Below, piece by piece: positions 16,232 to 25,262 of a DNA stretch of 64,000 nucleotides. The notes under the pieces were generated by a model that saw only the letters and a program-made list of their open reading frames with translations, was not told where the DNA came from and made no database searches. Each line of letters begins with the position of its first letter. Position 1 is the stretch's first letter. Position numbers and translations under genes: made by a program. The stretch is from assembly GCA_963711215.1 (NCBI GenBank), contig CAVQDH010000011.1, forward strand, positions 62,001 through 126,000, written 5' to 3'. Source of the stretch: WHUA01 sp963711215 (GTDB taxonomy: Bacteria; Pseudomonadota; Alphaproteobacteria; UBA8366).

Positions 16232-16588
16232 ATGCTGGCCCTCCATGCGCCCGTGGTGACGCCGCCGCCGGCGGCGAAACCCGCCCCGCACCCGGCGCCG
16301 CAGAAGGCCGCGATGGGGGCGGAGGCGCGCTACTACGGCGCCCATATCGGCTCGTTCAAGTCGCGGGAAAGCGCCGAGCGGGGCTGGAAGATCTACCGCA
16401 AGCAATTGCCGGCGGTCCGGGACACGGCGCAGCATGCGATCTACACGATCGACCTCGGTCCGCCCAAGGGCCTGATCTATCGCCTGGTCGCCGGGCCTTC
16501 AGCCTCGAAAGCCGACGCGGCCAAGATCTGCGCCGCCGTGAAGGCGGAAGGCGGCTACTGCCGGGTCGTCTCTTTCACGAAGTCGTAG
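16232..16588 (+). CDS. SPOR domain protein
   Basis: After a Pro/Ala-rich N-terminus the 118-residue product has a SPOR fold: YYGAHIGSFKSRESAERGWK, then a TIDLGPPKGLIYRLVAGP strand and ADAAKICAAVKAEGGYCRVV. SPOR domains bind denuded glycan strands at the division septum. No membrane anchor is visible, although the lipoprotein just upstream could be a partner. The ATG at 16232 has GGAG six bases upstream; a GTG at 16220 is possible. Confidence 0.78.
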   Translation: MLALHAPVVTPPPAAKPAPHPAPQKAAMGAEARYYGAHIGSFKSRESAERGWKIYRKQLPAVRDTAQHAIYTIDLGPPKGLIYRLVAGPSASKADAAKICAAVKAEGGYCRVVSFTKS

Positions 16589-16625
16589 CGGGCAGGAAGC
16601 CGTAGCGCGGTCGGCGGCGGCGCCC

Positions 16626-17426
16626 CTACCCTTTCTTGCGGTTCACGAAGGCGGTCATCATGCGGCGCGGTTCGTCGCTGCGGTAGGAATCGACGTAGGC
16701 CTGGATGCCGGCCCGCGCGCCCTCGGTCACCGACATGCGGTCCCAATCGATGATCAGGCGCTTCTGGATACGGACCGCGCGCGGGCCGCAGGCCAGCAGC
16801 GATTGGATCCACGCCTCGACCGCATCGTCCAGCCCCGCATAGGGCACGAGCTTCTGCAGGTAGCCGATGCGGTAGGCTTCTTCGGCGTCGATATGATCGC
16901 CCGTCAGCACCAGCTCGGCCGCCTTGCCCCAGCCGATCAGCTTGGGCAGCACGGAGGCTTCCATGCCCGACGGGATGCCGAAGCGGGTCTCCGGCATGCC
17001 GAACTTCGCGTGCGCCGCGCCGGCCCGCATGTCCGCGCACGCCGCGATCTCCATGCCCGAGCCGAAGCAGTAGCCGTTGATGCGCGCGATCACCGGGACC
17101 GGGAAGCTGCGCACCGCGTCGCAGGCCCGGTGCGTCTTGGTCGCCGACGCCTCCGCCTGGTGCAGGTCGAAATGCGCCATCTCCGCCAGGTTGGTGCCGC
17201 CGACGAAGGAGCGGTCGCCCGCGCCCGTTATGACGACCGCGCGCAAGCTCTCGTCATGCTTCAGCTGCGTCATGACCTCGATGAAGCGCTCCTTGCCGGC
17301 GACGCCGAGCGCGTTGCGCTTCTCGGGATTGTTGAAGGTCACCCGCGCGATCCGGCCGGCGTCGCCGCGGTCGTCGAATTCGAGCAACACGAGAGAAGCA
17401 GGATCGGGCGCAGCAGTCGTGGTCAT
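16626..17426 (-). CDS. Enoyl-CoA hydratase/isomerase family protein
   Basis: The 266-residue protein shows the crotonase fold: VTFNNPEKRNALGV, VVITGAGDRSFVGGTNLAEM (oxyanion hole), INGYCFGSGMEIAACADMRA and FGMPETRFGIPSGMEASVLP, whose Glu fits a catalytic position. It would act on an acyl-CoA by hydration, isomerisation or hydrolysis. The start at 17426 has AAGGAG eight bases upstream. Its partners in beta-oxidation are not adjacent. Confidence 0.9.
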   Translation of the reverse strand: MTTTAAPDPASLVLLEFDDRGDAGRIARVTFNNPEKRNALGVAGKERFIEVMTQLKHDESLRAVVITGAGDRSFVGGTNLAEMAHFDLHQAEASATKTHRACDAVRSFPVPVIARINGYCFGSGMEIAACADMRAGAAHAKFGMPETRFGIPSGMEASVLPKLIGWGKAAELVLTGDHIDAEEAYRIGYLQKLVPYAGLDDAVEAWIQSLLACGPRAVRIQKRLIIDWDRMSVTEGARAGIQAYVDSYRSDEPRRMMTAFVNRKKG

Positions 17427-17536
17427 GAAGATTTCTCCTTTCGAGACGAGCATGCCAAAATGTCTTCCACCTTCGGTACAGAGTGCAGATAATCGATTCC
17501 TACACGCGGTGGGGCGTTTGGGCAGGGGATGGTGCG

Positions 17537-18646
17537 ATGGATGGCCGCCAGCCGGGAATACCGGATTTCAGCATAGCAAATCCCGCGGACGGTGGCTTCG
17601 ACGCGAAGAAGCTGGCGGCCGCGATCGCTTTCGCGCGCGATGAGGCGGAAACGCCGTGGCCGCGCGACCTCAGCAAGGGCATCGCGGATGCGGGAATCTC
17701 CGAGCCGCCGCCGTGGAACGAGATCCTCGGCCCGACGAAGCCGCGCGGCGGCCCGAACGGCATCATCCTCCGCCACGGCCTGATCCTCGGCAGCTGGGGC
17801 GACATCCACCGCCCCGACATGACCTTCAGCGTGGCGAAGAGCTATCTCGCGCTGCTCGCCGGCCTGGCGGTCGAGGACGGGCTGATCAAGGATCTCGACG
17901 ATCCGGTGCGCGATTACGCGCTCGACGACGGATTCGAGTCCGCGCAGAACCGCGCCATCACCTGGCGCCACCTGCTGACCCAGACCAGCGAATGGGAGGG
18001 CGAGCTGTGGGACAAGCCCGACCTCGTCGACCGCAACCGTCAGGTCGGGGCCGGCAGCGACAACTCGGTCAAGGGCACGCATCGCGACCTGCAGAAGCCC
18101 GGCAGCTACTTCGAATACAACGACGTGCGGGTCAATCGCCTGTCGCTGTCGCTGATGCAGCTTTTCCGGCGCTCGCTCCGCGACGTGCTGAAGGAGCGCA
18201 TCATGGATCCGATCGGCTGCTCCAACGACTGGGAGTGGCACGGCTATCGCAATTCCTGGATCGACGTCGATGGCCAGCGGCTGCAGGCCGTGCCCGGCGG
18301 CTCGCATTGGGGCGGCGGGATCTGGATCAGCAGCGTCGATCACATGCGGGTGGGCGAGCTGATCCGCCGCAACGGCGACTGGAACGGCAAGACGATCGTA
18401 CCGGCCGCCTGGATCGCCGCGATCCGCCGGCCCTGCCCGGTCAAGCCGATCTACGGCCTGCTCTGGTGGCTCAACACCGGGCGCAGCCAATATCCGAACG
18501 TGCCGGAAAGCAGCTTCTTCGCCCGCGGCGCCGGCTCGAACGTCATCTGGATCGACCAGGACCTCGAACTCACCGCCGTCATCCGCTGGATCGACCAGAA
18601 GAAGATCGGCGATTTCCTCGGCCGCGTGGTGGCGAGCTTGACGTGA
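17537..18646 (+). CDS. Beta-lactamase-family serine hydrolase
   Basis: The 369-residue protein matches the class C beta-lactamase/transpeptidase-like esterases. It has the SxxK nucleophile motif in TFSVAKSYLALL, the YxN motif in FEYNDVRVN, TWRHLLTQTSEWEG, the WGGGIWISSVDHMRVGEL segment and a C-terminal FFARGAGSNVIW. The typical role is an esterase or amidase, and true beta-lactam resistance is not implied. No signal peptide is evident, so it is probably cytosolic. AGGGGA precedes the ATG at 17537; a GTG at 17483 would extend it by 18 residues. Confidence 0.88.
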   Translation: MDGRQPGIPDFSIANPADGGFDAKKLAAAIAFARDEAETPWPRDLSKGIADAGISEPPPWNEILGPTKPRGGPNGIILRHGLILGSWGDIHRPDMTFSVAKSYLALLAGLAVEDGLIKDLDDPVRDYALDDGFESAQNRAITWRHLLTQTSEWEGELWDKPDLVDRNRQVGAGSDNSVKGTHRDLQKPGSYFEYNDVRVNRLSLSLMQLFRRSLRDVLKERIMDPIGCSNDWEWHGYRNSWIDVDGQRLQAVPGGSHWGGGIWISSVDHMRVGELIRRNGDWNGKTIVPAAWIAAIRRPCPVKPIYGLLWWLNTGRSQYPNVPESSFFARGAGSNVIWIDQDLELTAVIRWIDQKKIGDFLGRVVASLT

Positions 18647-18662
18647 TACTTGCTGCACTGAT

Positions 18663-18781
18663 TTTCCCTCCCCCCTTGCGGGGGAGGGTCAGGGTGGGCG
18701 GACTCCGAAATGGCGGTCTTGCCGACCGATGATCTCCCATCCCCCCACCTAAGTCCTCCCCCACAAGGGGGGAGGACTTAA
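18663..18781. repeat. CCTCCCCC/GGGGGAGG double palindrome, copy 3
   Basis: The two inverted units are separated by about 50 bases and lie between the convergent serine hydrolase and SDR genes. It is the same family as copies at 3710, 5989, 24249, 27768 and 28943. Confidence 0.8.
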
Positions 18782-18805
18782 GAGAAAGCGCACACCGCGC
18801 CGCTC

Positions 18806-19510
18806 TCAGAACGTCTCCGACCAAGGCCGGAGCTCGACTTCCCAGCTCCAGGCGCTGCGGTGCTGGCGGTGGACGTGCAGATAGGTCTGGGCGATCGCGT
18901 CCGGGTCCAGGAGGTCGTCTTCGCCGCGCCGGCCCGCGCGCGGGTCGTCCGGGCCCTGGCGGATGCCGCCGTCGATCGGGAAATGCGCCACATGGATGTT
19001 CCGCGGCGACAGCTCGCGCGCCATGCTCTGCGCCAGGCCGCGCAGCCCGAACTTGCCCATGGCGAAGGAGGAGGACTTGGCGTAGCCCTTGTAGCTCGCC
19101 GACGCGCCGGTGAAGAGGATGCTGCCGCTGCCGCGCGGGATCATCTGCCGGGCCGCCGCCTGGCCGACCAGGAAGCCGCCGTAGCAGGTGATCAGGATGG
19201 CCTGGCGCACCGCCTCGGGGTCGAGCTCCTCGACCGGCCCCCTGCCGCCGCGATTGCTCGCGTTGTAGACGACGATGTCGGGCGCGCCGACCTCGGACGT
19301 GGTGCTCGCGAACAGCTTCGTGACCGCCTTGGGATCGCTGGCGTCGCAGGGATAGGCCTTGCCGCCGATCTCCGCGGTCAGCGGCGCCAGCTTGTCGACG
19401 TTGCGGGCGGCCAGCACCACCTGCATGCCCTCGGCCGCGAAAAGCCGGGCGAGCGAGGCGCTCAGCCCCCGTCCGCTGCCCACGATCAATGCCGTTTCCT
19501 TGTCCGCCAT
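18806..19510 (-). CDS. SDR-like protein lacking the catalytic tyrosine
   Basis: The 234-residue protein has an NAD(P) motif (LIVGSGRGLSASLARLFAAE, TGxxxGxG-like with the leading Thr replaced), VVYNASNRGG in place of NNAG, and FTGASASYKG. Where SDRs carry YxxxK, it reads FAMGKFGLRGLAQSMAREL, so the Tyr is Phe. The end (HIHVAHFPIDGG-like) matches a group of SDR relatives that keep this substitution, so it is probably a family feature and the protein may use another acid or bind rather than reduce. GGAGGAACACC precedes the ATG at 19510. Confidence 0.82.
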   Translation of the reverse strand: MADKETALIVGSGRGLSASLARLFAAEGMQVVLAARNVDKLAPLTAEIGGKAYPCDASDPKAVTKLFASTTSEVGAPDIVVYNASNRGGRGPVEELDPEAVRQAILITCYGGFLVGQAAARQMIPRGSGSILFTGASASYKGYAKSSSFAMGKFGLRGLAQSMARELSPRNIHVAHFPIDGGIRQGPDDPRAGRRGEDDLLDPDAIAQTYLHVHRQHRSAWSWEVELRPWSETF

Positions 19511-19636
19511 GGTGTTCCTCCGCGCGTTTCGCCTCAATTTGGAGCGTCTGATGCGGCCAGTATATAGAGCGATCGCGGCGCCGTGCAGCGCCGCCTTTTC
19601 AACTCCCCGTTAACGAGAGTCCGATAGCCTGGGCGG

Positions 19637-20454
19637 ATGCGCCCGACCGCCTTCCCCGCAATTCTAGTCATCCTCGCCGCCGCGGCGATCCTGGCCGCGC
19701 ACGCGCCTGCCGCTGCGGCGCCGCATGACCTTTCGCTTGTTCAGGAGCGCGGCTGGCACGGCATCCGTCTCATGGCCCTCAAGCCGGAGCGCGGCGTCCG
19801 CTTCGACGTCTCGATCCTGCCGCCCGCCCAGGGGCTCGACCGCATCGCCGAGGCGCTCGACCAGATCGCCCGGAGGTCGCCGGAGAACGCCGCGATCATC
19901 CGGCGCCTCAAGGCCGCGGGCCGCGGTGTCGCTGATCTACTTCCCGAATGATTTCCGCGACCGCAACCGGCCGAATGCCCAGACGATCGCGCTCTTCCTG
20001 CCGGATTTCCTGAAACAGCACGGGCTCGGCACGCCGGGGCTCGAATTCGCCGTCGTCATCAACCAGTTCGGCGTCAAGTGGCCGGCCCGCGAGCTGGCGG
20101 CCGTGATCGTCCACGAGCTGGCGGGGCATGGCCTTCAGCATTCTGGAGGGCCGGATTGCGACCTCGCGCGTGCTCGACCTCGAATGCGAGGCCTACCTTT
20201 ACCAAGAGCGCGCCTACCAGGACCTCGGCGTGCCCAAACAGACGCGCGCGATCGTTCTGTTCCGCCGCCAGATGGAAGACCGCTACTGCGCCGATTTCCG
20301 CGCCTATATGCGCGCGCGGATGCCCGGCAAGCTCGCGCTGTGGGACGCGCTCAACCCGGATGTGCCGGCGCTGCTGGCCCTGTTCGGCGACTACCGCCGG
20401 ACGCTCGTAGCCCGGAAGGACGCCCCGGGGCCGCTCACCGCTCGTAGCCGATGA
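19637..20454 (+). pseudogene. Secreted HExxH-type protein of unknown function, two frameshifts
   Basis: An N-terminal signal peptide (ILVILAAAAILAAHAPAAAA) leads into RGVRFDVSILPPAQGLDRIA. The frame shifts at about 19923-19926, continues as YFPNDFRDRNRPNAQTIALF and VIVHELAGHGLQH, and shifts again at 20141-20142 to ILEGRIATSRVLDLECEAYL. Removing one base at each point gives a single 271-residue exported protein. HELAGH with a later Glu-rich segment resembles a zinc peptidase site, but I recognise no named family. Both breaks look like one-base insertions. Confidence 0.62.
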
Positions 20455-21170
20455 AGCGCGTGAAATCGTCGATCGGCGCGCGGTCGGTGCGCAGCTTGTT
20501 GGCCACGGCATCCGTGTCCTCGTAACCGATCGAAAGCCCGCAGACCACCGTCTCGTGCTCGGGAATGCCGAGCTGGGCGCGGATGATCTGGTGATACTGC
20601 GCGAAGGCCGCCTGCGGGCAGGAATGCAGGCCATGGCCGCGGGCGCTGGTCATGACGTTGCCGATGAACATGCCGTAGTCGAGCCAGCTGCCGATCTCGA
20701 GCCGCTTGTCGATGGTGAAGATCATGCCGACCGGCGCGCCGAAGAAGCGGAAATTCTCGCCCCGCTGCGCCTTCATCCGCGCGGCGTCGCCCTTGGCGAT
20801 GCCGAGCAGGTTGTACAGCCCCCAGCCGACCGTGCGGCGGCGCGACAGGTAAGGCTCGATGAATTCGTCGGGATAGTATTTCCAGGCCCGCTCGTGACCC
20901 TTTCTCGTCGGAGTCGTGGGCCGCGAGGATGGTCTTGGTCAACGTCTCCCTCGCCTCGCCCGCCACGACGTAGACGCGCCAGGGCTGCATGTTGGTGCCG
21001 CTTGGCGCGCGCGCGGACACTTCCAGGATGCGCTCGATCACCGCGCGCGGCACGGGCGTCGGCAGGAAGCCGCGCACCGAGCGGCGCGACATGATGGCTT
21101 CGTCGACCGTGCGGGCGACATCGGCGAAATCGGGCGGCGGCGGAAGCTCGGTCTTGGCGGTTGCGCTCAT
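20435..21170 (-). pseudogene. Nitroreductase family protein, frameshifted
   Basis: The N-terminal frame has VDEAIMSRRSVRGFLPTPVP and SARAPSGTNMQPWRVYVVAG, the FMN-binding part of nitroreductases. At 20898-20900 it slips one base, and the remainder reads ENFRFFGAPVGMIFTIDKRL, LDYGMFIGNVMTSARGHGLH and IGYEDTDAVANKLRT. Joined, the protein is 244 residues, the normal size for NAD(P)H-dependent FMN nitroreductases that reduce nitroaromatics or quinones. One extra C in a CCC run explains the break. The gene starts 107 bases after the LysR gene on the same strand. Confidence 0.85.
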
Positions 21171-21277
21171 CTCGGATCCATCTGGGTTGCGGAGACGGTG
21201 GCAGGGCTCAGGCGTGTTTATACGAGGAACCGGCGCGCGGGCAAAATCGGCGGCCAGGTCGGGCGAACACAGGCGGG

Positions 21278-22192
21278 TCACGGGCTCGGCTGCTCGCGCA
21301 CCTCTTCGAACAGCCAGTCGCGGAAGGCCATGACCTTGGGCAGCTTCTCGCTGCGCTTGGGATAGACGACGTAATAGCCGAAGGCCGACGGCAGGCTGAG
21401 CTCGAACAGCCGGACCAGGCGGCCGGCGGCGAGGTCGCTGCCGATCAGCGCGGTCCGCGCCAGCGCCACGCCGGCGCCCTCGATCGCGGCGTTGATGCAG
21501 GCGCTCGCATTGTCGAAGCGCAGGCCGTGGCTGGCGTCGACATTGGTCACCTCGGCCGCCTTGAGCCACATCGCCCAGTTCGGGTGCGTCTCGTCGAGCA
21601 GCGGGCTTTCGTCGTGCAGCAGCGTGAAGCGCGCGAGGTCCGACGGCTTCTCCAGCGGCTTGCCGCTGGACAGCAGCTGCGGGCTGCAGACCGGCGTGAC
21701 CTCCGAGGCGAGCAGCAGATCGACCGCGAGGTCGCCGTAGCCGCCGCGGCCGAAGCGCACCCCGATATCCACGCCGTCCCGCTCGTAGTCGATCAGGTCC
21801 ATCGTGGTCGTGATGCGGATGTCGATCTCGGGGTGGCGGGCATTGAAATGCTCGATCCGGGGGATCAGCCATTTCGCCGCGAAGGACGGCGTGAGGGCGA
21901 CGTTGAGCGGGCCGGTCTGATGATAGAGGGCAAAATTTTCCATCGCCTCCGCAAATGCCGCGAAGCCCTTGCGGACCCCCGGCAGGAGGCGCTGCCCCTC
22001 GTCCGTGAGCATCAGCGTGCCCTTCGCGCGGCGGAACAGCCGGGCTCCGAGCACTTCCTCCAAGCCCTTGATTTGATGGCTTATTGCGGCCGGCGTGACG
22101 TTCAATTCCTCCGCCGCGCGGGTAAAGCTGCGGTGGCGGGCGGAGGTCTCAAACGCCCTCAGGGAGTTCAACGGTGGCAAGCGTGTCTGCAT
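21278..22192 (-). CDS. LysR family transcriptional regulator, GcvA-like
   Basis: The 304-residue protein begins MQTRLPPLNSLRAFETSARH and has an N-terminal helix-turn-helix (FTRAAEELNVTPAAISHQIK) with LFRRAKGTLMLTDEGQRLLP, then a periplasmic-binding-like effector domain (NVALTPSFAAKWLIPRIEHF, RFGRGGYGDLAVDLLLASEV). This is the GcvA/AmpR-like branch. The ATG at 22192 is used because the helix-turn-helix then sits at the usual distance. It may control itself, the divergent small gene at 22403 or the downstream nitroreductase. Confidence 0.9.
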   Translation of the reverse strand: MQTRLPPLNSLRAFETSARHRSFTRAAEELNVTPAAISHQIKGLEEVLGARLFRRAKGTLMLTDEGQRLLPGVRKGFAAFAEAMENFALYHQTGPLNVALTPSFAAKWLIPRIEHFNARHPEIDIRITTTMDLIDYERDGVDIGVRFGRGGYGDLAVDLLLASEVTPVCSPQLLSSGKPLEKPSDLARFTLLHDESPLLDETHPNWAMWLKAAEVTNVDASHGLRFDNASACINAAIEGAGVALARTALIGSDLAAGRLVRLFELSLPSAFGYYVVYPKRSEKLPKVMAFRDWLFEEVREQPSP

Positions 22193-22402
22193 CTCAGGGC
22201 CTCGACTAACTTTAGATTTTCTAAAAAATATATTGAGAAAGTATCTCTTGTCTATAGCCGATGAGATCACTAAATTGTGCAGTGCAACCTAGCAATCACA
22301 TTAAGTTACCAAAAGATTACCAAGTCAACACGAAGACAGGGCTCCACTGGGAAAAGCGCTCGAAGTTAGAATATCTAAATAGGAAATAGAGGAGTTCTCT
22401 CA

Positions 22403-22558
22403 ATGCCGTACAATCGCGAAATTTCCCACCATGCGCCCCTTCCGACCGGTGCGCTTCCGACCCAAGAGGAATTGGGTGCGTTGGTCCGTCGCGCGAATGA
22501 AGAGCGCGCCCGCGCCGTTGTCCGCACCATCGGTCGTCTGTTCCGTTCCAAGCGCTAA
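22403..22558 (+). CDS. 51-residue basic small protein
   Basis: The frame opens with an ATG preceded by GAGGAG and codes for a small protein with an amphipathic, strongly basic end (RRANEERARAVVRTIGRLF, then RSKR). It is followed 42 bases later by a clear intrinsic terminator. The upstream region, shared with the LysR gene, is AT-rich and promoter-like. I do not recognise the family. The ribosome site and terminator argue that this is an expressed gene. Its tail only weakly recalls DUF1127-type small proteins. Confidence 0.68.
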   Translation: MPYNREISHHAPLPTGALPTQEELGALVRRANEERARAVVRTIGRLFRSKR

Positions 22559-22599
22559 GCGCTATGTTTCCTCCCTCCTCCCTGGGTTCGGAGGACTAG

Positions 22600-22631
22600 G
22601 CCCCGCCCGCTAACGCGGACGGGGCTTTTTT
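22600..22631 (+). terminator. Rho-independent terminator after the small gene
   Basis: GCCCCGCCCGC and GCGGACGGGGC pair around a TAAC loop and are followed by six T residues. It belongs to the 51-codon gene at 22403-22558. Confidence 0.88.
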
Positions 22632-22742
22632 CTGTCCCCATCGCGGCGTTTCGGGCCGGTCTTCCGGCGAATTCCGGCGTAGACAGCCTCAAGATATTGC
22701 GTTATAGGGACCGAAACCTACAATATACCCGTGGAAGGTCGC

Positions 22743-23268
22743 GTGGGCCTCAAGGCCATTCTCTTTTTGCCGGCGCTAATGATGGTCGCCGCGCCGCTGT
22801 TGGCAGCCGGGTGCGCGAATCAATCGCTGATTCAGGGCCCGAAAGGCTCATCCGGACGCGGAAACCGCCAAGTTCCAGCCGATCAGCGATATCCCCATCC
22901 CGAGCGGCTCCACCCTCGACACCGACAAGTCGCTGATCCTGAGCAACGAGAAGGAGTGGACGGGCCAAGTCGTTCTCAAGGCCGATCCCTCGATGCCCAA
23001 GCTGTTCGCCTACTACGGCCAGCAGATGCGGACTCTCGGCTGGCAGCCGGTGGCCAGCGTCATGGGCGAGACGGGCGTGCTGACTTTCGTCCAGGGCGCG
23101 CGCGCGGCGACCGTGCAGATCAAGCCCGGCATGTTCACCGGCTCGATCGTCACCGTCACCATGGCGCCGCGCCACGATGCGGACGGCATGGGTACGCAAG
23201 CCGCCGTCCCCTCCGACCGGTCGATCCAGTCCGACCGCTTGCCGCCGCTCGGATCATCCCGCCGCTAG
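22743..23268 (+). pseudogene. Small lipoprotein of unknown function, frameshifted
   Basis: A lipoprotein signal (ILFLPALMMVAAPLLAAGCA, lipobox A-A-G-C) is followed by a one-base slip at 22844-22846. The other frame then gives ETAKFQPISDIPIPSGSTLD, WTGQVVLKADPSMPKLFAYY, GQQMRTLGWQPVASVMGETG and TVQIKPGMFTGSIVTVTMAP. Removing one G joins them into a 174-residue protein. The pattern 'Y-Y-x-x-Q-M-x-x-L-G-W' is typical of small exported alphaproteobacterial lipoproteins of unknown role. The start may instead be the GTG at 22731. Confidence 0.65.
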
Positions 23269-23401
23269 AATTTCTCGTCATCCCTCGCCCTATGACGCGC
23301 GTCGGCGCATGGAAGAAGGTGCAGCCGTCATGCCGGCCCGATACAATGCGCTCCATGGGGCAGGATCGAACTACGCTCAAACTGACAGGCAGGTACGTTT
23401 T

Positions 23402-24220
23402 ATGAAAAAGATATTGATCGGCTTGGTCGTCGTCATCGTGATCGTCGCCGGCGGGCTGTTCTACGTCTGGCATAACCTCGGCTCGCTGATCAAGACAGTG
23501 GTCGAGAAGGCCGGCACCGAGGTGACCCAGGTGAAGGTCAGCCTGAAGGACGTGGACACCGGCAAGCTGACCTCGGGCACGATTGCGATGCACGGGCTCG
23601 TGGTCGGCAATCCGTCGGGCTTCAAGACGGATTCGGCCTTCAAGCTGGGCGAGATCAGCGTCAAGGTCGACCCCTCCACCGTCACCTCCGACACTATCGT
23701 CATAAAGGAAGTGGTGATCGGCGCGCCCGAGATCACCTATGAATTCGGCGCCAACGGCAGCAACATCGGCACGATCCAGAAGAATGTCGAGAAGGTCTCG
23801 GGCGGCGGCAAGGGCGGCAGCGCGTCCTCGTCGGAAAGCGGCGGCTCGAAGAAGAAGGTCATCATCGAGAACCTCTACGTCCGCGACGGCAAGGTCAACG
23901 TCAGCGCCGACTTCCTGCAGGGCAAGCAGACCGGCGCCAGCCTGCCGACCATCCATCTCACGAATATCGGCAAGAGCAGCGGCGGCGCGACGCCGGCGCA
24001 GGTCGCCGAGCAGGTGATCGACGCGATCAGCAAGTCCGCGACCAGCGCGGTCGGCAAGCTCGACATCAGCGGGATCAAGGACGCGCTCAGCAAGGAGCTC
24101 GGCGCCAAGATGGGCGACATGCAGAAGACGCTCCAGCAGGGCACCGGCGGCGCGACCGATACGCTGAAGAAAGGCACCGGCGCGGCCGAAGAAGGCATCA
24201 AGAAGCTGTTCGGCAAGTAG
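23402..24220 (+). CDS. AsmA-like membrane-anchored protein
   Basis: The 272-residue protein has one N-terminal transmembrane helix (ILIGLVVVIVIVAGGLFYVW). A long beta-type domain follows, with repeated AsmA-style units (KVSLKDVDTGKLTSGTIAMH, GLVVGNPSGFKTDSAFKLG, ITYEFGANGSNIGTI). After a Gly/Ser-rich linker (GGGKGGSASSSESGGSKKK) comes ENLYVRDGKVNVSADFLQG, then an amphipathic tail. AsmA relatives act at the inner membrane/periplasm in envelope lipid handling. The exact role here is unknown. It is followed by repeat copy 4. Confidence 0.75.
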   Translation: MKKILIGLVVVIVIVAGGLFYVWHNLGSLIKTVVEKAGTEVTQVKVSLKDVDTGKLTSGTIAMHGLVVGNPSGFKTDSAFKLGEISVKVDPSTVTSDTIVIKEVVIGAPEITYEFGANGSNIGTIQKNVEKVSGGGKGGSASSSESGGSKKKVIIENLYVRDGKVNVSADFLQGKQTGASLPTIHLTNIGKSSGGATPAQVAEQVIDAISKSATSAVGKLDISGIKDALSKELGAKMGDMQKTLQQGTGGATDTLKKGTGAAEEGIKKLFGK

Positions 24221-24248
24221 GCGCAGCCGGACGCGTACGCTGTTGCAC

Positions 24249-24382
24249 ACCACCAATAAAGTCCTCCCCCTTGATGGGGGAGGATTTAGGTGGGGGTGAG
24301 TTGCGCGCAGCCTATCTATTCCGGCGTCGCGTTTGAACACCCCCCACCCGAACCCTCCCCCGCAAGGGGGGAGGGACTTTTT
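24249..24382. repeat. CCTCCCCC/GGGGGAGG double palindrome, copy 4
   Basis: It is the same double-palindrome family, ending in a GGGGGGAGGGAC hairpin arm followed by seven T residues. That suits transcription termination for the AsmA-like gene. Confidence 0.8.
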
Positions 24383-24409
24383 TTGTTCCCGGACGGTGGG
24401 CCGCCGCCC

Positions 24410-25262
24410 TCACCCGTCGCGCGGCATTGCCGTCTGCAGCAGGCTGACGACCGGGATCATGCGGGAGATCGCGTTTTGGCAGAAGTCGTCGAGCGAGGTC
24501 TCGACGGCGGCGAGCGCGTCAGGCTGCCGGCAAGGCAGGCTGGCCGAGATCCGCCGCGAGCCCGGCGCCCTGGGCGCGCGCGTCGGCGCGGATGGCGTCG
24601 ATGCAGGCGTGCAGCCGGCCGTCCGCATCCAGCGGCGCCAGCAGCGACCAGTAGAGCGCCAGGAAGCCCGGCCAATGGGCGAGCTGGCGCGGCATGCTGA
24701 CCAGGATATGGTCCGGCCGCGCGTACCCAGGCGGTTGACGGCGCGCACCAGCGCCGCGGTCTCCGCGGGCATCTCCGCCAGCGCCAGCAACGGCGGCAGC
24801 GCCGCGTCGATCGCCGGCTCCGGCGTCTGGGCCGGCGCGGGCGTGCGCGCCGCCGGCGCGGCTTCCTTGCGGAGACGCGCCAGCAGCGCGGACAGCGTAA
24901 CCAGGTTCAAGGCGTTGCTGCGGTCGTAGCTGTCGAGGATCGCGCGGACCGTGCGCTCGGCGGCCGCGTCGACGCCGCAGGCGCGCAAGGCGGCGGCGGG
25001 CATCGCCGGCAGATCCGGCAGGCGTTGCGCCGCGACGCAGCGCCCGCGCCTCGTTCTGCACCCGGCCCGCCGCGTAGAGCGGCTTGACCGAGCCCCAGGC
25101 CCAGGCGAGGCCGCCGGGGATCGCCGCGAGGTTGCGCCAGATCAGGTTGACGATCGGCACCCCCGATGTCGCGCGGATATCGGCGTAGAGCGCGGCGATG
25201 TCGCCGGTCGCGTCGGCCTCGGCGATGGCGGGAACGGGATCGCCGGCACTGAGCTTAGCCAA
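24410..25262 (-). pseudogene. DehI-like (halocarboxylic acid dehalogenase family) protein, three frame breaks
   Basis: The start is a TTG at 25262 with GGAGG upstream, overlapping the stop of the preceding SDR, which suggests translational coupling. The protein begins IAALYADIRATSGVPIVNLI and WRNLAAIPGGLAWAWGSVKP, which resembles the DehI family of group I haloacid dehalogenases and their uncharacterised relatives. Breaks lie at about 25025-25033, 24720-24726 and 24527. The first and third are one extra base. The middle one is best explained by a missing G. The repaired protein has about 284 residues (later parts LNLVTLSALLARLRKEA, SMPRQLAHWPGFLALYWSLL, SLDDFCQNAISRMIPVVSLL). Family call moderate, activity unproven. 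Confidence 0.55.
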
